A program made the translations under genes and the position numbers. A stretch of 64,000 bases of DNA from Amnibacterium sp. CER49 (GTDB lineage Bacteria; Actinomycetota; Actinomycetes; Actinomycetales; Microbacteriaceae). The notes under the pieces are model-generated. The model was not told the origin of the DNA. It ran no database searches and saw nothing but the letters and a program-made list of their open reading frames with translations. The stretch spans positions 620,001 to 684,000 of the forward strand of contig NZ_JARVWQ010000001.1 in assembly GCF_029846255.1 (NCBI RefSeq). Direction: 5' to 3'. Below, piece after piece: positions 45,360 to 53,908 of this stretch; the first letter of the stretch is position 1; each line of letters starts with the position of its first letter.

Positions 45360-46313
45360 ATGACCGACGACCTCCGCGCCCGACTCACCGCCGTCCGCAC
45401 CGAGGTGGGTAAGGCCGTCGTCGGGCAGGACGCGGCCGTGACCGGCCTGATCATCGCGCTGCTCGCCCGCGGGCACGTGCTGCTCGAGGGCGTGCCCGGC
45501 GTCGCGAAGACGCTGCTCGTGCGCTCGCTCGCGGCCTCGCTCGACCTCACGACGACGCGCGTGCAGTTCACGCCCGACCTCATGCCGGGCGACGTGACCG
45601 GCTCCACAGTCTTCGACGCGAGCACCGGCCGCTTCGACTTCCGCGCGGGACCGGTGTTCACGAACCTGCTGCTCGCCGACGAGATCAACCGCACGCCGCC
45701 GAAGACGCAGTCCGCGCTGCTCGAGGCGATGGAGGAGCGCCAGGTCACGGTCGACGGCGTCTCCCGTCCGCTGCCCGACCCGTTCCTCGTCGCGGCCACG
45801 CAGAACCCGGTCGAGTACGAGGGCACCTACTCGCTGCCCGAGGCGCAGCTCGACCGCTTCCTGATGAAGCTCGTGCTCGACCTGCCGCCGCGCGAGCAGG
45901 AGGTCGAGGTGCTCACCCGGCACGCCGCTGGCTTCGACCCGCGCGATCTCCGCGCCGCCGGTGTCCGCGCCGTGCTCCAGGCCGACGACCTCGCGCGGGC
46001 CCGTGCCGCCGTGCGCGAGGTGCAGGCCGCCCCCGACGTGCTCGGCTACGCCGTCGACCTCGTGCGCGGCACCCGCAACGCGCCGAGCGTGCAGCTCGGC
46101 GTCTCGCCGCGCGGCGCGACCGCGCTGCTCGCCGCCGCCCGGGCATGGGCCTGGCTGCGCGGCGCTCCGGCGCTCACCCCGGACCACCTGCAGGACATGG
46201 CGCTGCCCGTCCTGCGGCACCGCATCCGGCTGCGCCCCGAGGCCGAGCTCGAGGGCGTCTCGGTCGACGCGGTGCTGCGCAGCGTCGTCGCGAACGTGCA
46301 GGTCCCCCTGTGA
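45360..46313 (+). CDS. MoxR-family AAA+ ATPase
   Basis: This 317-residue ATPase has Walker A-type GVPGVAKTLL (Ala before Lys, as in MoxR), FTPDLMPGDVTGS, Walker B NLLLADEINRTPPKTQSALLEAMEE, the sensor region ATQNPVEYEGTY, and PEAQLDRFL. MoxR proteins act as chaperones that assemble or activate the partner DUF58/von Willebrand proteins encoded beside them. AAGGAA precedes ATG 45360. Confidence 0.93.
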   Translation: MTDDLRARLTAVRTEVGKAVVGQDAAVTGLIIALLARGHVLLEGVPGVAKTLLVRSLAASLDLTTTRVQFTPDLMPGDVTGSTVFDASTGRFDFRAGPVFTNLLLADEINRTPPKTQSALLEAMEERQVTVDGVSRPLPDPFLVAATQNPVEYEGTYSLPEAQLDRFLMKLVLDLPPREQEVEVLTRHAAGFDPRDLRAAGVRAVLQADDLARARAAVREVQAAPDVLGYAVDLVRGTRNAPSVQLGVSPRGATALLAAARAWAWLRGAPALTPDHLQDMALPVLRHRIRLRPEAELEGVSVDAVLRSVVANVQVPL

Positions 46314-46347
46314 GGGCAAGTCACACGTCCCGCGGTGGGAGGCGGGC

Positions 46348-47679
46348 GTGATCCTGACCGGGCGGGTGCCGCTGCTGCTCCTCGTCGGAGTCGTGCCGAT
46401 CGTCGTGCTCGGTTCGTTCGGCGCGACGGCGGCGGGTGCCACCCTCGTGGGCTGGTTGCTGCTCGTGGCCCTGCTCGTCGCGCTCGACGTGCTGGTCGCC
46501 CCGTCGCCGCGGCGCGTGCGGCTCGATCGCGAGCTGCCCGACGCCGTGCGGCTCGGCGAGCCCGTCGGCGCGACCCTGCTCGTCACGAACCTCAGCGAGC
46601 GCCGCATCTCCGGCCTGGTGCGCGACGCCTGGCAGCCCTCCGCCGGCGCGGATCCCAGCCGATGGCCGCTCGACCTGCCCGGCGGCGAGCGCCGCGCCTT
46701 CCGCACCACGCTCACCCCGATCCGTCGCGGCGAGCGCCGCACCGAGCAGGTGACGGTGCGCTCGCTCGGCCCGCTGCGGATCGCCGGACGCCAAGCCACG
46801 CTGCTCGCGCCGGGCGCCGTGCGGGTGCTGCCGCCGTTCCGGTCGCGCCGGCACCTGCCCTCGCGGCTCGCGCGGCTCCGCGAGCTCGACGGCCGCACGC
46901 TGCTGCAGGTGCGCGGCCAGGGCACCGAGTTCGACTCGCTGCGCGAGTACGTGCGCGGGGATGACGTGCGCTCCATCGACTGGCGCGCCACCGCGCGCAA
47001 CGCCTCGCTGCCCGGCGCGGGCCGCCGGCTCATGGTGCGCACGTGGCGCCCGGAGCGCGACCGGCGCATCGTGCTCCTCGTGGACGCGGGCCGCACCGCC
47101 GCCGCCCGTATCGCCGACGAGCCGCGGCTCGACACCGCGTTCGAGGCCTCGCTGCTGCTCACCGCGCTCGCCACGCGCGCGGGCGACCGCGTCGACCTGC
47201 TCGTCTGGGACCGGCGCATCCGCGCCCGCGTGCACGACGCGGCCGCCGGCGAGGTGCTCCACCGCATGGTCGAGGCGATGGCGCCCGTCGAGCCCGAGCT
47301 GCTCGAGACCGACTGGTCGGCCGTGCCGGGGCTCGTGCGGCAGCTCACGTCGCAGCACGCGTTCGTGGTGCTGCTCACGTCGCTCGAGGGCGTCGGCACC
47401 GCCCGCGGCCTGCTCTCGATGCTGCCGCAGCTGACGCACCGGCACACCGTGGTCGTCGCATCGGTGACCGACCCGGCCGTGCTCGCGATGACCACGGACC
47501 GCGCCGACCGCGATGCCGTCTACCTCGCCGCAGCGGCGGAGCGGAGCCTCCTCGAGACGTCCCGGCTCGCCGCGGCGGTGCGCCGCGTCGGCGCGGACGT
47601 CGTCACCGGCGCGCCCGCCGACCTGCCGCCGGCGCTCGCCGACCGCTACCTCGCGCTGAAGGCAGCCGGGCGACTCTGA
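46348..47679 (+). CDS. DUF58 domain membrane protein
   Basis: This 443-residue protein has two N-terminal membrane helices (VPLLLLVGVVPIVVLGSFG and ATLVGWLLLVALLVALDVLV), an extended middle region, and the DUF58 motif GTEFDSLREYVRGDDVRSIDWRATARN (in part), followed by a vWA-like domain (RRIVLLVDAGRT). It is the usual partner of MoxR. GTG 46348 is chosen because GGGAGG lies 5 nt upstream; it follows the moxR stop by 34 bp. Confidence 0.88.
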   Translation: MILTGRVPLLLLVGVVPIVVLGSFGATAAGATLVGWLLLVALLVALDVLVAPSPRRVRLDRELPDAVRLGEPVGATLLVTNLSERRISGLVRDAWQPSAGADPSRWPLDLPGGERRAFRTTLTPIRRGERRTEQVTVRSLGPLRIAGRQATLLAPGAVRVLPPFRSRRHLPSRLARLRELDGRTLLQVRGQGTEFDSLREYVRGDDVRSIDWRATARNASLPGAGRRLMVRTWRPERDRRIVLLVDAGRTAAARIADEPRLDTAFEASLLLTALATRAGDRVDLLVWDRRIRARVHDAAAGEVLHRMVEAMAPVEPELLETDWSAVPGLVRQLTSQHAFVVLLTSLEGVGTARGLLSMLPQLTHRHTVVVASVTDPAVLAMTTDRADRDAVYLAAAAERSLLETSRLAAAVRRVGADVVTGAPADLPPALADRYLALKAAGRL

Positions 47680-47683
47680 GCGG

Positions 47684-48514
47684 TCAGCCGGCGGTGAGCA
47701 CGGTGCGCTCGCTGACGACGAGCAGCGGTGCGGGAGTGGGCGACGCGACGACCGCGCCGACGACCGGCAGCCACCGCCCGGCGCCGATGCGGTACTCCGC
47801 CGAGTAGACGACCTCCACAGCGGTCTCGCGCTTCGCCCGGGTCGTGTAGACGTGGCTCGTCGGCGTATCGGTCAGCTCGTCCTGGTGCAGCGAGGCCCAG
47901 GAGGACCCGGCGGTCGCCGTCACCCGCTCGAACCCGTCGCCGTAGCTCCAGCGGAACAGCTGCGGCGTGAACCGCACCTGCGCGACACCGCCGAGCAGGC
48001 GACCGTCGACGGTGATCGCGGTGACGTCGGCCCAGAAGTTGGTGGGCGTGCCGACCGCCGCCCACCCGTCGGGCTCCGTGTGCAGCGCACCGAGAGCGGG
48101 CAGGAAGCGGGCGACATCGGTCGAGGTCACACTCGTCGGCGCCTTGCCGCCGCGGCCGGGCTTGCCGGGCTTCGTCGGCTGCAGCAGCGGGTTGAGCGCA
48201 CCGCCGCCGCGGGCGTCGCTGCACGTGCCGTCGCCGATGCAGATCTGGTCGAGCAGCGCTCGGATCTGCACGGGAGTCAGCGGCTGGGCGCGGTTGCCGG
48301 GAGTGCCGCCCCGGCCCGGCGAGCCGCCCTGATCGTCCGTGCGCGTGCCGACTACGTCGACCCCTCCGTTGTCTGTGTTGCCTGAGGAGCATGTGTCGTT
48401 GAAGAAGAAAGTCGCAGAGCAACCTTCGTCCGCTTTCGCACTGGCAGGTAGAAGGACCACTAGAAATCCTCCCAGAAGGGCAGCGGCCGCTAGCAGATTG
48501 AGGAACCGTGCCAT
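47684..48514 (-). CDS. Secreted protein of unknown function with PKD-like fold
   Basis: This 276-residue protein has a signal peptide (LLAAAALLGGFLVVLLPASAKA). Paired Cys follow (CSATFFFNDTC, ICIGDGTC), then a Gly/Pro-rich low-complexity stretch and a beta-rich domain with FRWSYGDGFERVTA and SHVYTTRAKRE. The YGDG and later Y-T pattern resemble PKD-type domains. It overlaps the upstream lipoprotein gene by 25 bp, so the two are cotranscribed. Similar gene pairs occur in Microbacteriaceae, from memory. No enzyme motif is visible. Confidence 0.65.
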   Translation of the reverse strand: MARFLNLLAAAALLGGFLVVLLPASAKADEGCSATFFFNDTCSSGNTDNGGVDVVGTRTDDQGGSPGRGGTPGNRAQPLTPVQIRALLDQICIGDGTCSDARGGGALNPLLQPTKPGKPGRGGKAPTSVTSTDVARFLPALGALHTEPDGWAAVGTPTNFWADVTAITVDGRLLGGVAQVRFTPQLFRWSYGDGFERVTATAGSSWASLHQDELTDTPTSHVYTTRAKRETAVEVVYSAEYRIGAGRWLPVVGAVVASPTPAPLLVVSERTVLTAG

Positions 48515-49047
48515 GGCTTACTCGACTCAATACGCCACCCTGCGGGCGTCGAAGCGACGGCCACGACAAGTGTGCCCTCTGACTCGCGCCCGCGAGGTGT
48601 TACGTCCCGACCAACAGCGTCGATCACTCGTGCATGCGAGATGTCTAGGCACACATACAAGTGCACCCGAGAGTCGGCTTGATTGGCTTGTTGGGGGGTT
48701 GTCCGCTTAACAAGCGTGTGGCCGCCCAGTCGTTGACCTCGTTTCGCCAGCCCGCTGAACTCGCTAAGCGCAGCCCTGTACTGCTGCGTTGTCAGATAAG
48801 GACGCACACGTTCAGGGCGTTTGCCGCCATCAGCCAGGACGCTGTCGTTAGCCGCGATATAGGACCGATAGAGCTTCGTTGCGATTGCCACGCCGGATGT
48901 CGCGCCAGCGGCCGGGGCGATTGATGTGTAAGCCTTCGATGAGTGGCTTGCGGAAGGAGTTGCCGTTCCCGCGCACCCCGCGAGCGCAGCGACGACCGCT
49001 GCCGCGGCTACGGTCGCCAAGCCGAGTCGACGCGTCCCCCGGAACAT
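48490..49047 (-). CDS. Lipoprotein of unknown function
   Basis: This 185-residue protein starts with a signal and a LAGC lipobox (AAAAVVAALAGCAG). An exported domain follows, with TKLYRSYIAANDSVLADGG and a C-terminal GTLVVAVASTPAGWRIESSKPW that resembles NTF2-like outer-face domains. ATG 49047 is chosen because TACGGT lies 7 nt before it; GTG 49056 would overlap that box. Its 3' end overlaps the start of the secreted protein gene by 25 bp, an unusually long overlap for an operon. Confidence 0.65.
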   Translation of the reverse strand: MFRGTRRLGLATVAAAAVVAALAGCAGTATPSASHSSKAYTSIAPAAGATSGVAIATKLYRSYIAANDSVLADGGKRPERVRPYLTTQQYRAALSEFSGLAKRGQRLGGHTLVKRTTPQQANQADSRVHLYVCLDISHARVIDAVGRDVTPRGRESEGTLVVAVASTPAGWRIESSKPWHGSSIC

Positions 49048-49054
49048 GCGCCAC

Positions 49055-49060
49055 ACCGTA
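49055..49060 (-). promoter_or_regulatory. Candidate -10 box of the lipoprotein gene
   Basis: TACGGT on the minus strand ends 7 nt before ATG 49047. Confidence 0.5.
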
Positions 49061-49101
49061 GGGCAGGGCCGCGACGGTCGCAGCCGTTGTCCACAGCGCG
49101 T

Positions 49102-50235
49102 CTAGAGTCGCTCCCCCGCCGCCCAGACGGCGGCCACCGAGAGGTCGTCGTCGAGCAGCACCGCGTCTGCGGCGTAGCCGGGAGCGAGGCGGCCGAGCTC
49201 GTCGTCGAGGCCGAGCGCACGCGCCGGTGTCGAGGTGACCGCGGCGACCGCGACCGGCATCGGCACCCGGATCGACTGCACCGCGCGTCGCAACGCCGCG
49301 TCGAGCGTGAGCGTGGAACCGGCGAGCGAGCCGCCTTCCGCGAGCCGCGCCTCGCCGTCCTGCACGACGACGTCGAGGCCGCCGAGCACGTACCGGCCGT
49401 CGGCCTGCCCGGCGGCGGCGATCGCGTCGGTGATGAGCGCGACCCTGCCGGGTGCCGACGCGAACAGCACGCGGGATGCGGCGTCATGCACGTGCACCCC
49501 GTCGGCGATGAGCTCGAGGGTGACGCCGGGGCTGTCGAGGGCGGCGCCGACGGGTCCGGGGTCGCGGTGCAGCAGGTCGGCCATGCCGTTGTAGGCGTGC
49601 GTGAGCACCGTCGCGCCGGCCGCGAAGCCGCGGCGCACGACGTCGTAGCCCGCGTCGGTGTGGCCGAGGGCGACGACCACGCCGGCGTCGAGAAGGGTGC
49701 GGATCGCGGCCTCGGCACCGGCGCGCTCGGGCGCGATCGTGATCATCCGCAGGGTGCCGCCCGCCGCGTCGAGCAGCGCCGCGACCTCGGCCGGATCCGG
49801 GTCGCGGAGCACGGCGGGGTCGTGCGCACCCTTGTGGCCCTCGGCGAGGAACGGTCCCTCGAGGTGCGCGCCGAGCACGAGCGGGTCGTCGGCGGCGACC
49901 GCGGCGACGTCGCGGAGCGCTTCCACGAGGTGCTCCTGCGGCGCGGTGACGAGCGAGAGCACGCTGCGGGTCGTCCCGTGCGCGCGGTGGAACGCGAGTC
50001 CGGCCCGGATCGCCTCCGGCCCGCCGTCGTACGCGCCGCCCCCGCCCCCGTGGCTGTGCAGGTCGAGGAAGCCGGGCGTCAGCCAGCGGCCCGCGGCGTC
50101 GACGAGCTCGTCGTCGCCCACGGGGGCGGCCCCCTGGCCGACGGCGCTGACGCGGTTCCCCTCGAACCGGACCCAGCCGTCGTCGAGCACGGCGCCGTCG
50201 GTCACGATGCGGGCGTGCTCGATGCGGATGCTCAT
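49102..50235 (-). CDS. nagA: N-acetylglucosamine-6-phosphate deacetylase
   Basis: This 377-residue amidohydrolase has metal and catalytic blocks DLHSHGGGG, HLEGPFL, ALGHTDA, THAYNGM and LITDAIAAAG with the catalytic Asp. It removes the acetyl group from GlcNAc-6-P, giving glucosamine-6-P in the cytosol. ATG 50235 overlaps the DeoR regulator stop by 4 bp, so it is the last gene of a leftward ROK kinase - regulator - nagA operon. No nagB is in the window. Confidence 0.93.
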   Translation of the reverse strand: MSIRIEHARIVTDGAVLDDGWVRFEGNRVSAVGQGAAPVGDDELVDAAGRWLTPGFLDLHSHGGGGGAYDGGPEAIRAGLAFHRAHGTTRSVLSLVTAPQEHLVEALRDVAAVAADDPLVLGAHLEGPFLAEGHKGAHDPAVLRDPDPAEVAALLDAAGGTLRMITIAPERAGAEAAIRTLLDAGVVVALGHTDAGYDVVRRGFAAGATVLTHAYNGMADLLHRDPGPVGAALDSPGVTLELIADGVHVHDAASRVLFASAPGRVALITDAIAAAGQADGRYVLGGLDVVVQDGEARLAEGGSLAGSTLTLDAALRRAVQSIRVPMPVAVAAVTSTPARALGLDDELGRLAPGYAADAVLLDDDLSVAAVWAAGERL

Positions 50236-51020
50236 CGGGCGACGATCACCTCGAAGCCGCGCTCCTCGAAGGCGGCGCGCTGCTCGTCCGCGATGCCGTC
50301 GTCGGTGATGAGCGTGCGCACGGCGTCGGGCACGCCGAGCGTCGCGAAGGCGCGACGACCGATCTTGCTCGAGTCGGCGACGATGACGGCCTTGGCGGCC
50401 CGGTGCGCCATGAGGGCGTTGATCGTCGCCTCCCGCTCGTCGTGCACGGTGCCGCCGACGTCGGGACTCACCCCGTTCACCCCGATGAAGGCGAGGTCGA
50501 CGGTGATTTGGTCGAGCACGCTCGTACTGTACGGGCCGACCAGCTCGTACGACCGGGGGTTCGCGACGCCGCCCGTGACGACGGTCTTGATCTGCGGCCG
50601 CACGACGAGCTGCACCGCGATGTTCAGCGCGTTCGTCACGACGGTGAGGCTCGGCTGCGCGCCGGACGCCATCAGATCGGGCCGGGCGGCGAGCGCGGCC
50701 GCGATCGCGGTGCTCGTCGTGCCGCCGCTCAGGCCCACGACGTCGCCGGGCCGCACGAGGTCGCTCGCGGCGGCCGCGATGCGGGCCTTCGCGTCGCCGT
50801 GCCGTGCGCGCTTGTAGCGCAGCGGCAGGTCGTAGGCGACGGAGTGGCTGAGCGCCCCGCCGCGGGTGCGGGTGAGCAGCTGCTGGCCGGCGAGCGCGTC
50901 GAGGTCGCGTCGGGCGGTCGGCGCCGACACCTCGAGCTCGCGCATGATCGTCTCCACCTCGACCCGGCCCGACTCGCCGAGCAGCTCGAGGATCGCGTTC
51001 AGACGATCGGCGCGGTTCAT
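50232..51020 (-). CDS. DeoR-family transcriptional regulator
   Basis: This 262-residue protein has an N-terminal HTH (RLNAILELLGESGRVEVETIM ... SAPTARRDLDAL, in part) and a sugar-phosphate-binding C-terminal domain with VVGLSGGTTSTAIAAAL, TVVTNALNIA, VVTGGVANP and HDEREATINALM. DeoR proteins repress sugar operons until a phosphosugar binds. It is coupled by 4-bp overlaps to both neighbours, so control of the amino-sugar locus is inferred. Possible effector: GlcNAc-6-P or glucosamine-6-P. Confidence 0.9.
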   Translation of the reverse strand: MNRADRLNAILELLGESGRVEVETIMRELEVSAPTARRDLDALAGQQLLTRTRGGALSHSVAYDLPLRYKRARHGDAKARIAAAASDLVRPGDVVGLSGGTTSTAIAAALAARPDLMASGAQPSLTVVTNALNIAVQLVVRPQIKTVVTGGVANPRSYELVGPYSTSVLDQITVDLAFIGVNGVSPDVGGTVHDEREATINALMAHRAAKAVIVADSSKIGRRAFATLGVPDAVRTLITDDGIADEQRAAFEERGFEVIVAR

Positions 51021-51952
51021 CCCACCACCGCCCTGGCCCGGAGGGCGGCGCCGAGCACCCCCGCGTCCTCGCCCAGCGCGGCGCGGAGCAGCGCCGGCGG
51101 CCGGTGGATCGTGAGCCGCCGCTCGAGGCGGGCGCGGAGCGGATCGAAGAGCGCGGGGCCTGCCTCGGACAGCCCGCCGCCGATCACGATCGCGCCGGGG
51201 TCGAGCAGGGCGACGACGGTGTGCAGCGCGAGCGCAAGGCCGTCAAGGGCCTCCTCCCAGACGATGGCCGCGTCGCGGTCGCCCGCCTGCGCGAGCTCGA
51301 GCACCTCCCTCGCGCCCGGCACGGTCCGGCCCGTGCGGGTGCCGAAGCGTCGTGCGATCGCCCCTGCGGACGACACCGCCTCGAGGCAGCCGCGGCCGCC
51401 GCAAAAGCACTCGGGCCCCTCGGCGACGGGCGCATGGCCGATCTCGCCCGCGAGGCCGCCGCCTCGGTACGGGCGTCCGTCGAGGAACAGCGCGGCGGCG
51501 ATGCCCGTGCCGACGGCGAGGAAGACGACGTCGCGATACGCCGCGCCGGTGCCGAGCCGGTACTCCGCCTCGCCGGCGCCCCCGACGTCGTGTGCGAGCG
51601 CCACCGGCAGGCCGGTCTCGAGCTCGGCGAGCGCCCGCAGGTGCACGTCGCGCCAGCCGAGGTTCGCGGAGTAGCGGGCGATGCCGCTGCGCTCGTCGAC
51701 CTCGCCGGGGACCAGCAGGCCGAGCGCGGCGGGCTCGAACGCGGGATCCTCGTCGCGGAACCGCTGCACGAGGTCGGCGGCGAGCCGGACGACCGCTTGC
51801 CCGGCGTCGGGTCCGGCGGGCGGCGTCCGCACACGGAGGACGCTCGCGATTGTGCCGTCGGCGCGCACGGCGGCGGCCTTCGTGTCGGTGCCCCCCACGT
51901 CGATGGCGATGACGGGCGCTCCCGGGTCGAGCCGGTGCGCGGGATCGGTCAT
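51017..51952 (-). CDS. ROK-family sugar kinase
   Basis: This 311-residue kinase has the phosphate loop AIDVGGTDTKAAAV, the catalytic region ALAHDVGGAGEAEY, the ROK zinc motif CFCGGRGCLE and GAIVIGGGLSEAG. With nagA and a DeoR regulator it probably phosphorylates GlcNAc or a related amino sugar. ATG 51952 has GGAG 9 nt upstream; GTG 51970 is the longer alternative. It is divergent from the DUF4091 gene. Confidence 0.88.
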   Translation of the reverse strand: MTDPAHRLDPGAPVIAIDVGGTDTKAAAVRADGTIASVLRVRTPPAGPDAGQAVVRLAADLVQRFRDEDPAFEPAALGLLVPGEVDERSGIARYSANLGWRDVHLRALAELETGLPVALAHDVGGAGEAEYRLGTGAAYRDVVFLAVGTGIAAALFLDGRPYRGGGLAGEIGHAPVAEGPECFCGGRGCLEAVSSAGAIARRFGTRTGRTVPGAREVLELAQAGDRDAAIVWEEALDGLALALHTVVALLDPGAIVIGGGLSEAGPALFDPLRARLERRLTIHRPPALLRAALGEDAGVLGAALRARAVVG

Positions 51953-52075
51953 GCGCGCTGCTCCAGCCACGTCACGGCGCCTCCTCGTGCCGATGCCGCG
52001 TCCATGTGAGCGGAACGTGAGCGATCCGGCGATGCGCGATCATATTGGCTCATCGCTCGCGCGATCCAGAGCCAG

Positions 52076-52081
52076 TACGGT
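52076..52081 (+). promoter_or_regulatory. Candidate -10 box of the DUF4091 gene
   Basis: TACGGT ends 6 nt before ATG 52088, with no ribosome binding site between. Confidence 0.55.
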
Positions 52082-52087
52082 CGCCCC

Positions 52088-53803
52088 ATGCAGCACTCCA
52101 GCGCCGGTCTGCACGCGACGGTCGGCGACCCCCATCTCCACACGGTGACCGGCCAGTCGGACACCGACTACCCACGACGCACGCTTGCGGAGCTGCGGGC
52201 GCGGCCTGAGGAGCGCACCTGGCGCCCGGTCGCCTGGCGCGGCGACGTCGTCGCGGTGCCGATCGTGCTCTGGGCCGACGAGGACCTGCCGGAGGTCGCC
52301 GCGGAAGCGCGCATCACGAGCGCGGGCGGGCGCACGCTGCCGGTCCGGCTCGACTTCGTCGCCGAGGTGCTGGCGGCCCGCGGCAACCCGTCGCTGGGGA
52401 ACCCGCAGCAGCCCGTGCCCGACGTGCTCGACGGACCCACGCCCCGGCCGCTGCCCCGCGACCAGGCGCTCACGATGCGGGTGGCGGTCGAGGTGCCGCA
52501 GGACGCGGAGCCCGGTCGGTACAGCGGCGCCATCGAGATCCGGACGAGCGGCGAGCCGCTCTCCGTCGCCGTCGAGCTCGAGGTGCTCGACCTCGCGCTG
52601 CCCGCGACGACCACCGCGTGGCTCGACCTCTGGCAGAACCCGTTCGCGATCGCCCGCGTGCACGGCATCGGAGCCGACGGCCTCTGGTCGGAAACGCACC
52701 TCGAGGCGATGCGCCCGTACTACGCGCTGCTCGCGGCGGCCGGGCAGAAGGTGATCACGACCACGGTGGTGCGCGACCCGTGGGCGTCGCAGACGGAGGA
52801 CGTCTACGAGTCGATGGTGGCGTGGCGTCGGGCCGCCGACGGCAGGCTCTCCTTCGACTTCGGCGACTTCGACACCTGGGTGTCGTTCCTGCTCGGACTC
52901 GGCATCGACCGGCAGATCGACGCCTACGGCATGGTCGGCTGGGCGAACACGGTCACCTTCTTCGACGAGGCGACCGGCCGGTCGGAGACGGTGACGGTCG
53001 AGCCGGGAACCGAGCCGTGGCGCGCGCTCTGGGGGCCGTTCCTCACCGCGTTCGTGCCGCACCTGGAGCAGCACGGCTGGCTCGAGCGGACCACCATGGC
53101 GCTCGACGAGCGCGTCCTCGCCGACGTGATGGCCGTCGCCGACTTCGTCGACGAGGTCTCCGGCGGCCGCCTCGGTGTCTCCGCGGCGACCGACTACGAC
53201 TCGATGACCGACCCCGCGCTCGACCGCGTCCGCGCGGTCTCGGTGCGGCACGACACGGTCTCGATGGAGGACGGCGTGTTCGCCGGCGCCGCTCACCGCC
53301 GGAGCGGGCTCGGCCTCGTCACGACGCTCTACACCTGCACGGGCAACTTCCCGAACAGCTTCACGCGGTCGAGCCCGGCGGAGGGCGTGTGGATGGGCTG
53401 GAAGGTCGAGCGGTTCGGCGCGAGCGGGCTGCTGCGCTGGGCGTACGACAGCTTCAACGCGGAGCCGCTCGTCACCACCGACTTCCGCAGCTGGGAGTCC
53501 GGCGACGCGTTCCTCGTCTACCCCGGCCCGCGCTCCTCCGTGCGCTTCGAGGCGCTCCGCGAGGGCCTGCGCGACCTCGACCGCATCCGGGTGCTCCGCG
53601 CCGACCCGCAGGCCGCCGTGGAGCTCGACGCGCTGCTCGCCACGATGCGGGACGAAGGGGTCGGCTACGACCCGCTCGGCGGTGTGATCGACCCCCGCGT
53701 GATCGACCTGCCGGCCGAGGTCGCGCGCCTGCAGCGGGGGCTGCTGGACATCGCGATCGCGCATCTCGCGCGACGCGGCGCGGCGACCCTTGACCGCCCC
53801 TGA
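52088..53803 (+). CDS. DUF4091 glycoside-hydrolase-like protein
   Basis: This 571-residue cytosolic-looking protein has a beta-sandwich N-terminus, a barrel-like middle (WLDLWQNPFAIARV ... THLEAMRPYYALLAAAGQKVITTTVVRDPW, in part) and the C-terminal DUF4091 block TTDFRSWESGDAFLVYPG with SVRFEALREGLRDLDRIRVL. DUF4091 proteins are grouped with glycoside hydrolases and often sit in N-glycan or amino-sugar loci. No signal peptide is seen, so imported oligosaccharide would be the substrate. It lies between a divergent nagA operon and a convergently oriented ABC importer. Confidence 0.78.
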   Translation: MQHSSAGLHATVGDPHLHTVTGQSDTDYPRRTLAELRARPEERTWRPVAWRGDVVAVPIVLWADEDLPEVAAEARITSAGGRTLPVRLDFVAEVLAARGNPSLGNPQQPVPDVLDGPTPRPLPRDQALTMRVAVEVPQDAEPGRYSGAIEIRTSGEPLSVAVELEVLDLALPATTTAWLDLWQNPFAIARVHGIGADGLWSETHLEAMRPYYALLAAAGQKVITTTVVRDPWASQTEDVYESMVAWRRAADGRLSFDFGDFDTWVSFLLGLGIDRQIDAYGMVGWANTVTFFDEATGRSETVTVEPGTEPWRALWGPFLTAFVPHLEQHGWLERTTMALDERVLADVMAVADFVDEVSGGRLGVSAATDYDSMTDPALDRVRAVSVRHDTVSMEDGVFAGAAHRRSGLGLVTTLYTCTGNFPNSFTRSSPAEGVWMGWKVERFGASGLLRWAYDSFNAEPLVTTDFRSWESGDAFLVYPGPRSSVRFEALREGLRDLDRIRVLRADPQAAVELDALLATMRDEGVGYDPLGGVIDPRVIDLPAEVARLQRGLLDIAIAHLARRGAATLDRP

Positions 53804-53811
53804 GGGCGGTC
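53792..53811 (+). terminator. Hairpin overlapping the DUF4091 stop codon
   Basis: Perfect 8-bp stem GACCGCCC / GGGCGGTC with a CTGA loop. The stop TGA (53801-53803) is in the loop. It may end the DUF4091 transcript just before the importer promoter. Confidence 0.5.
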
Positions 53812-53812
53812 C

Positions 53813-53832
53813 TACAGTTCGCCTGAGCGAAC
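53813..53832 (+). promoter_or_regulatory. Importer -10 box overlapped by a palindromic operator
   Basis: TACAGT at 53813-53818 fits TANNNT. It runs into GTTCGC-CTGA-GCGAAC at 53817-53832, a perfect 6-bp inverted repeat. A protein bound there would block the promoter. The DeoR-family regulator nearby is the natural candidate. Confidence 0.5.
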
Positions 53833-53908
53833 GCGCTCCTTTCGCGGCTGTTGCGATCGAGAACGCTCAGGATCCGGTCGAGGGTGACCGGGGGAAGCGA
53901 GGCACCTC

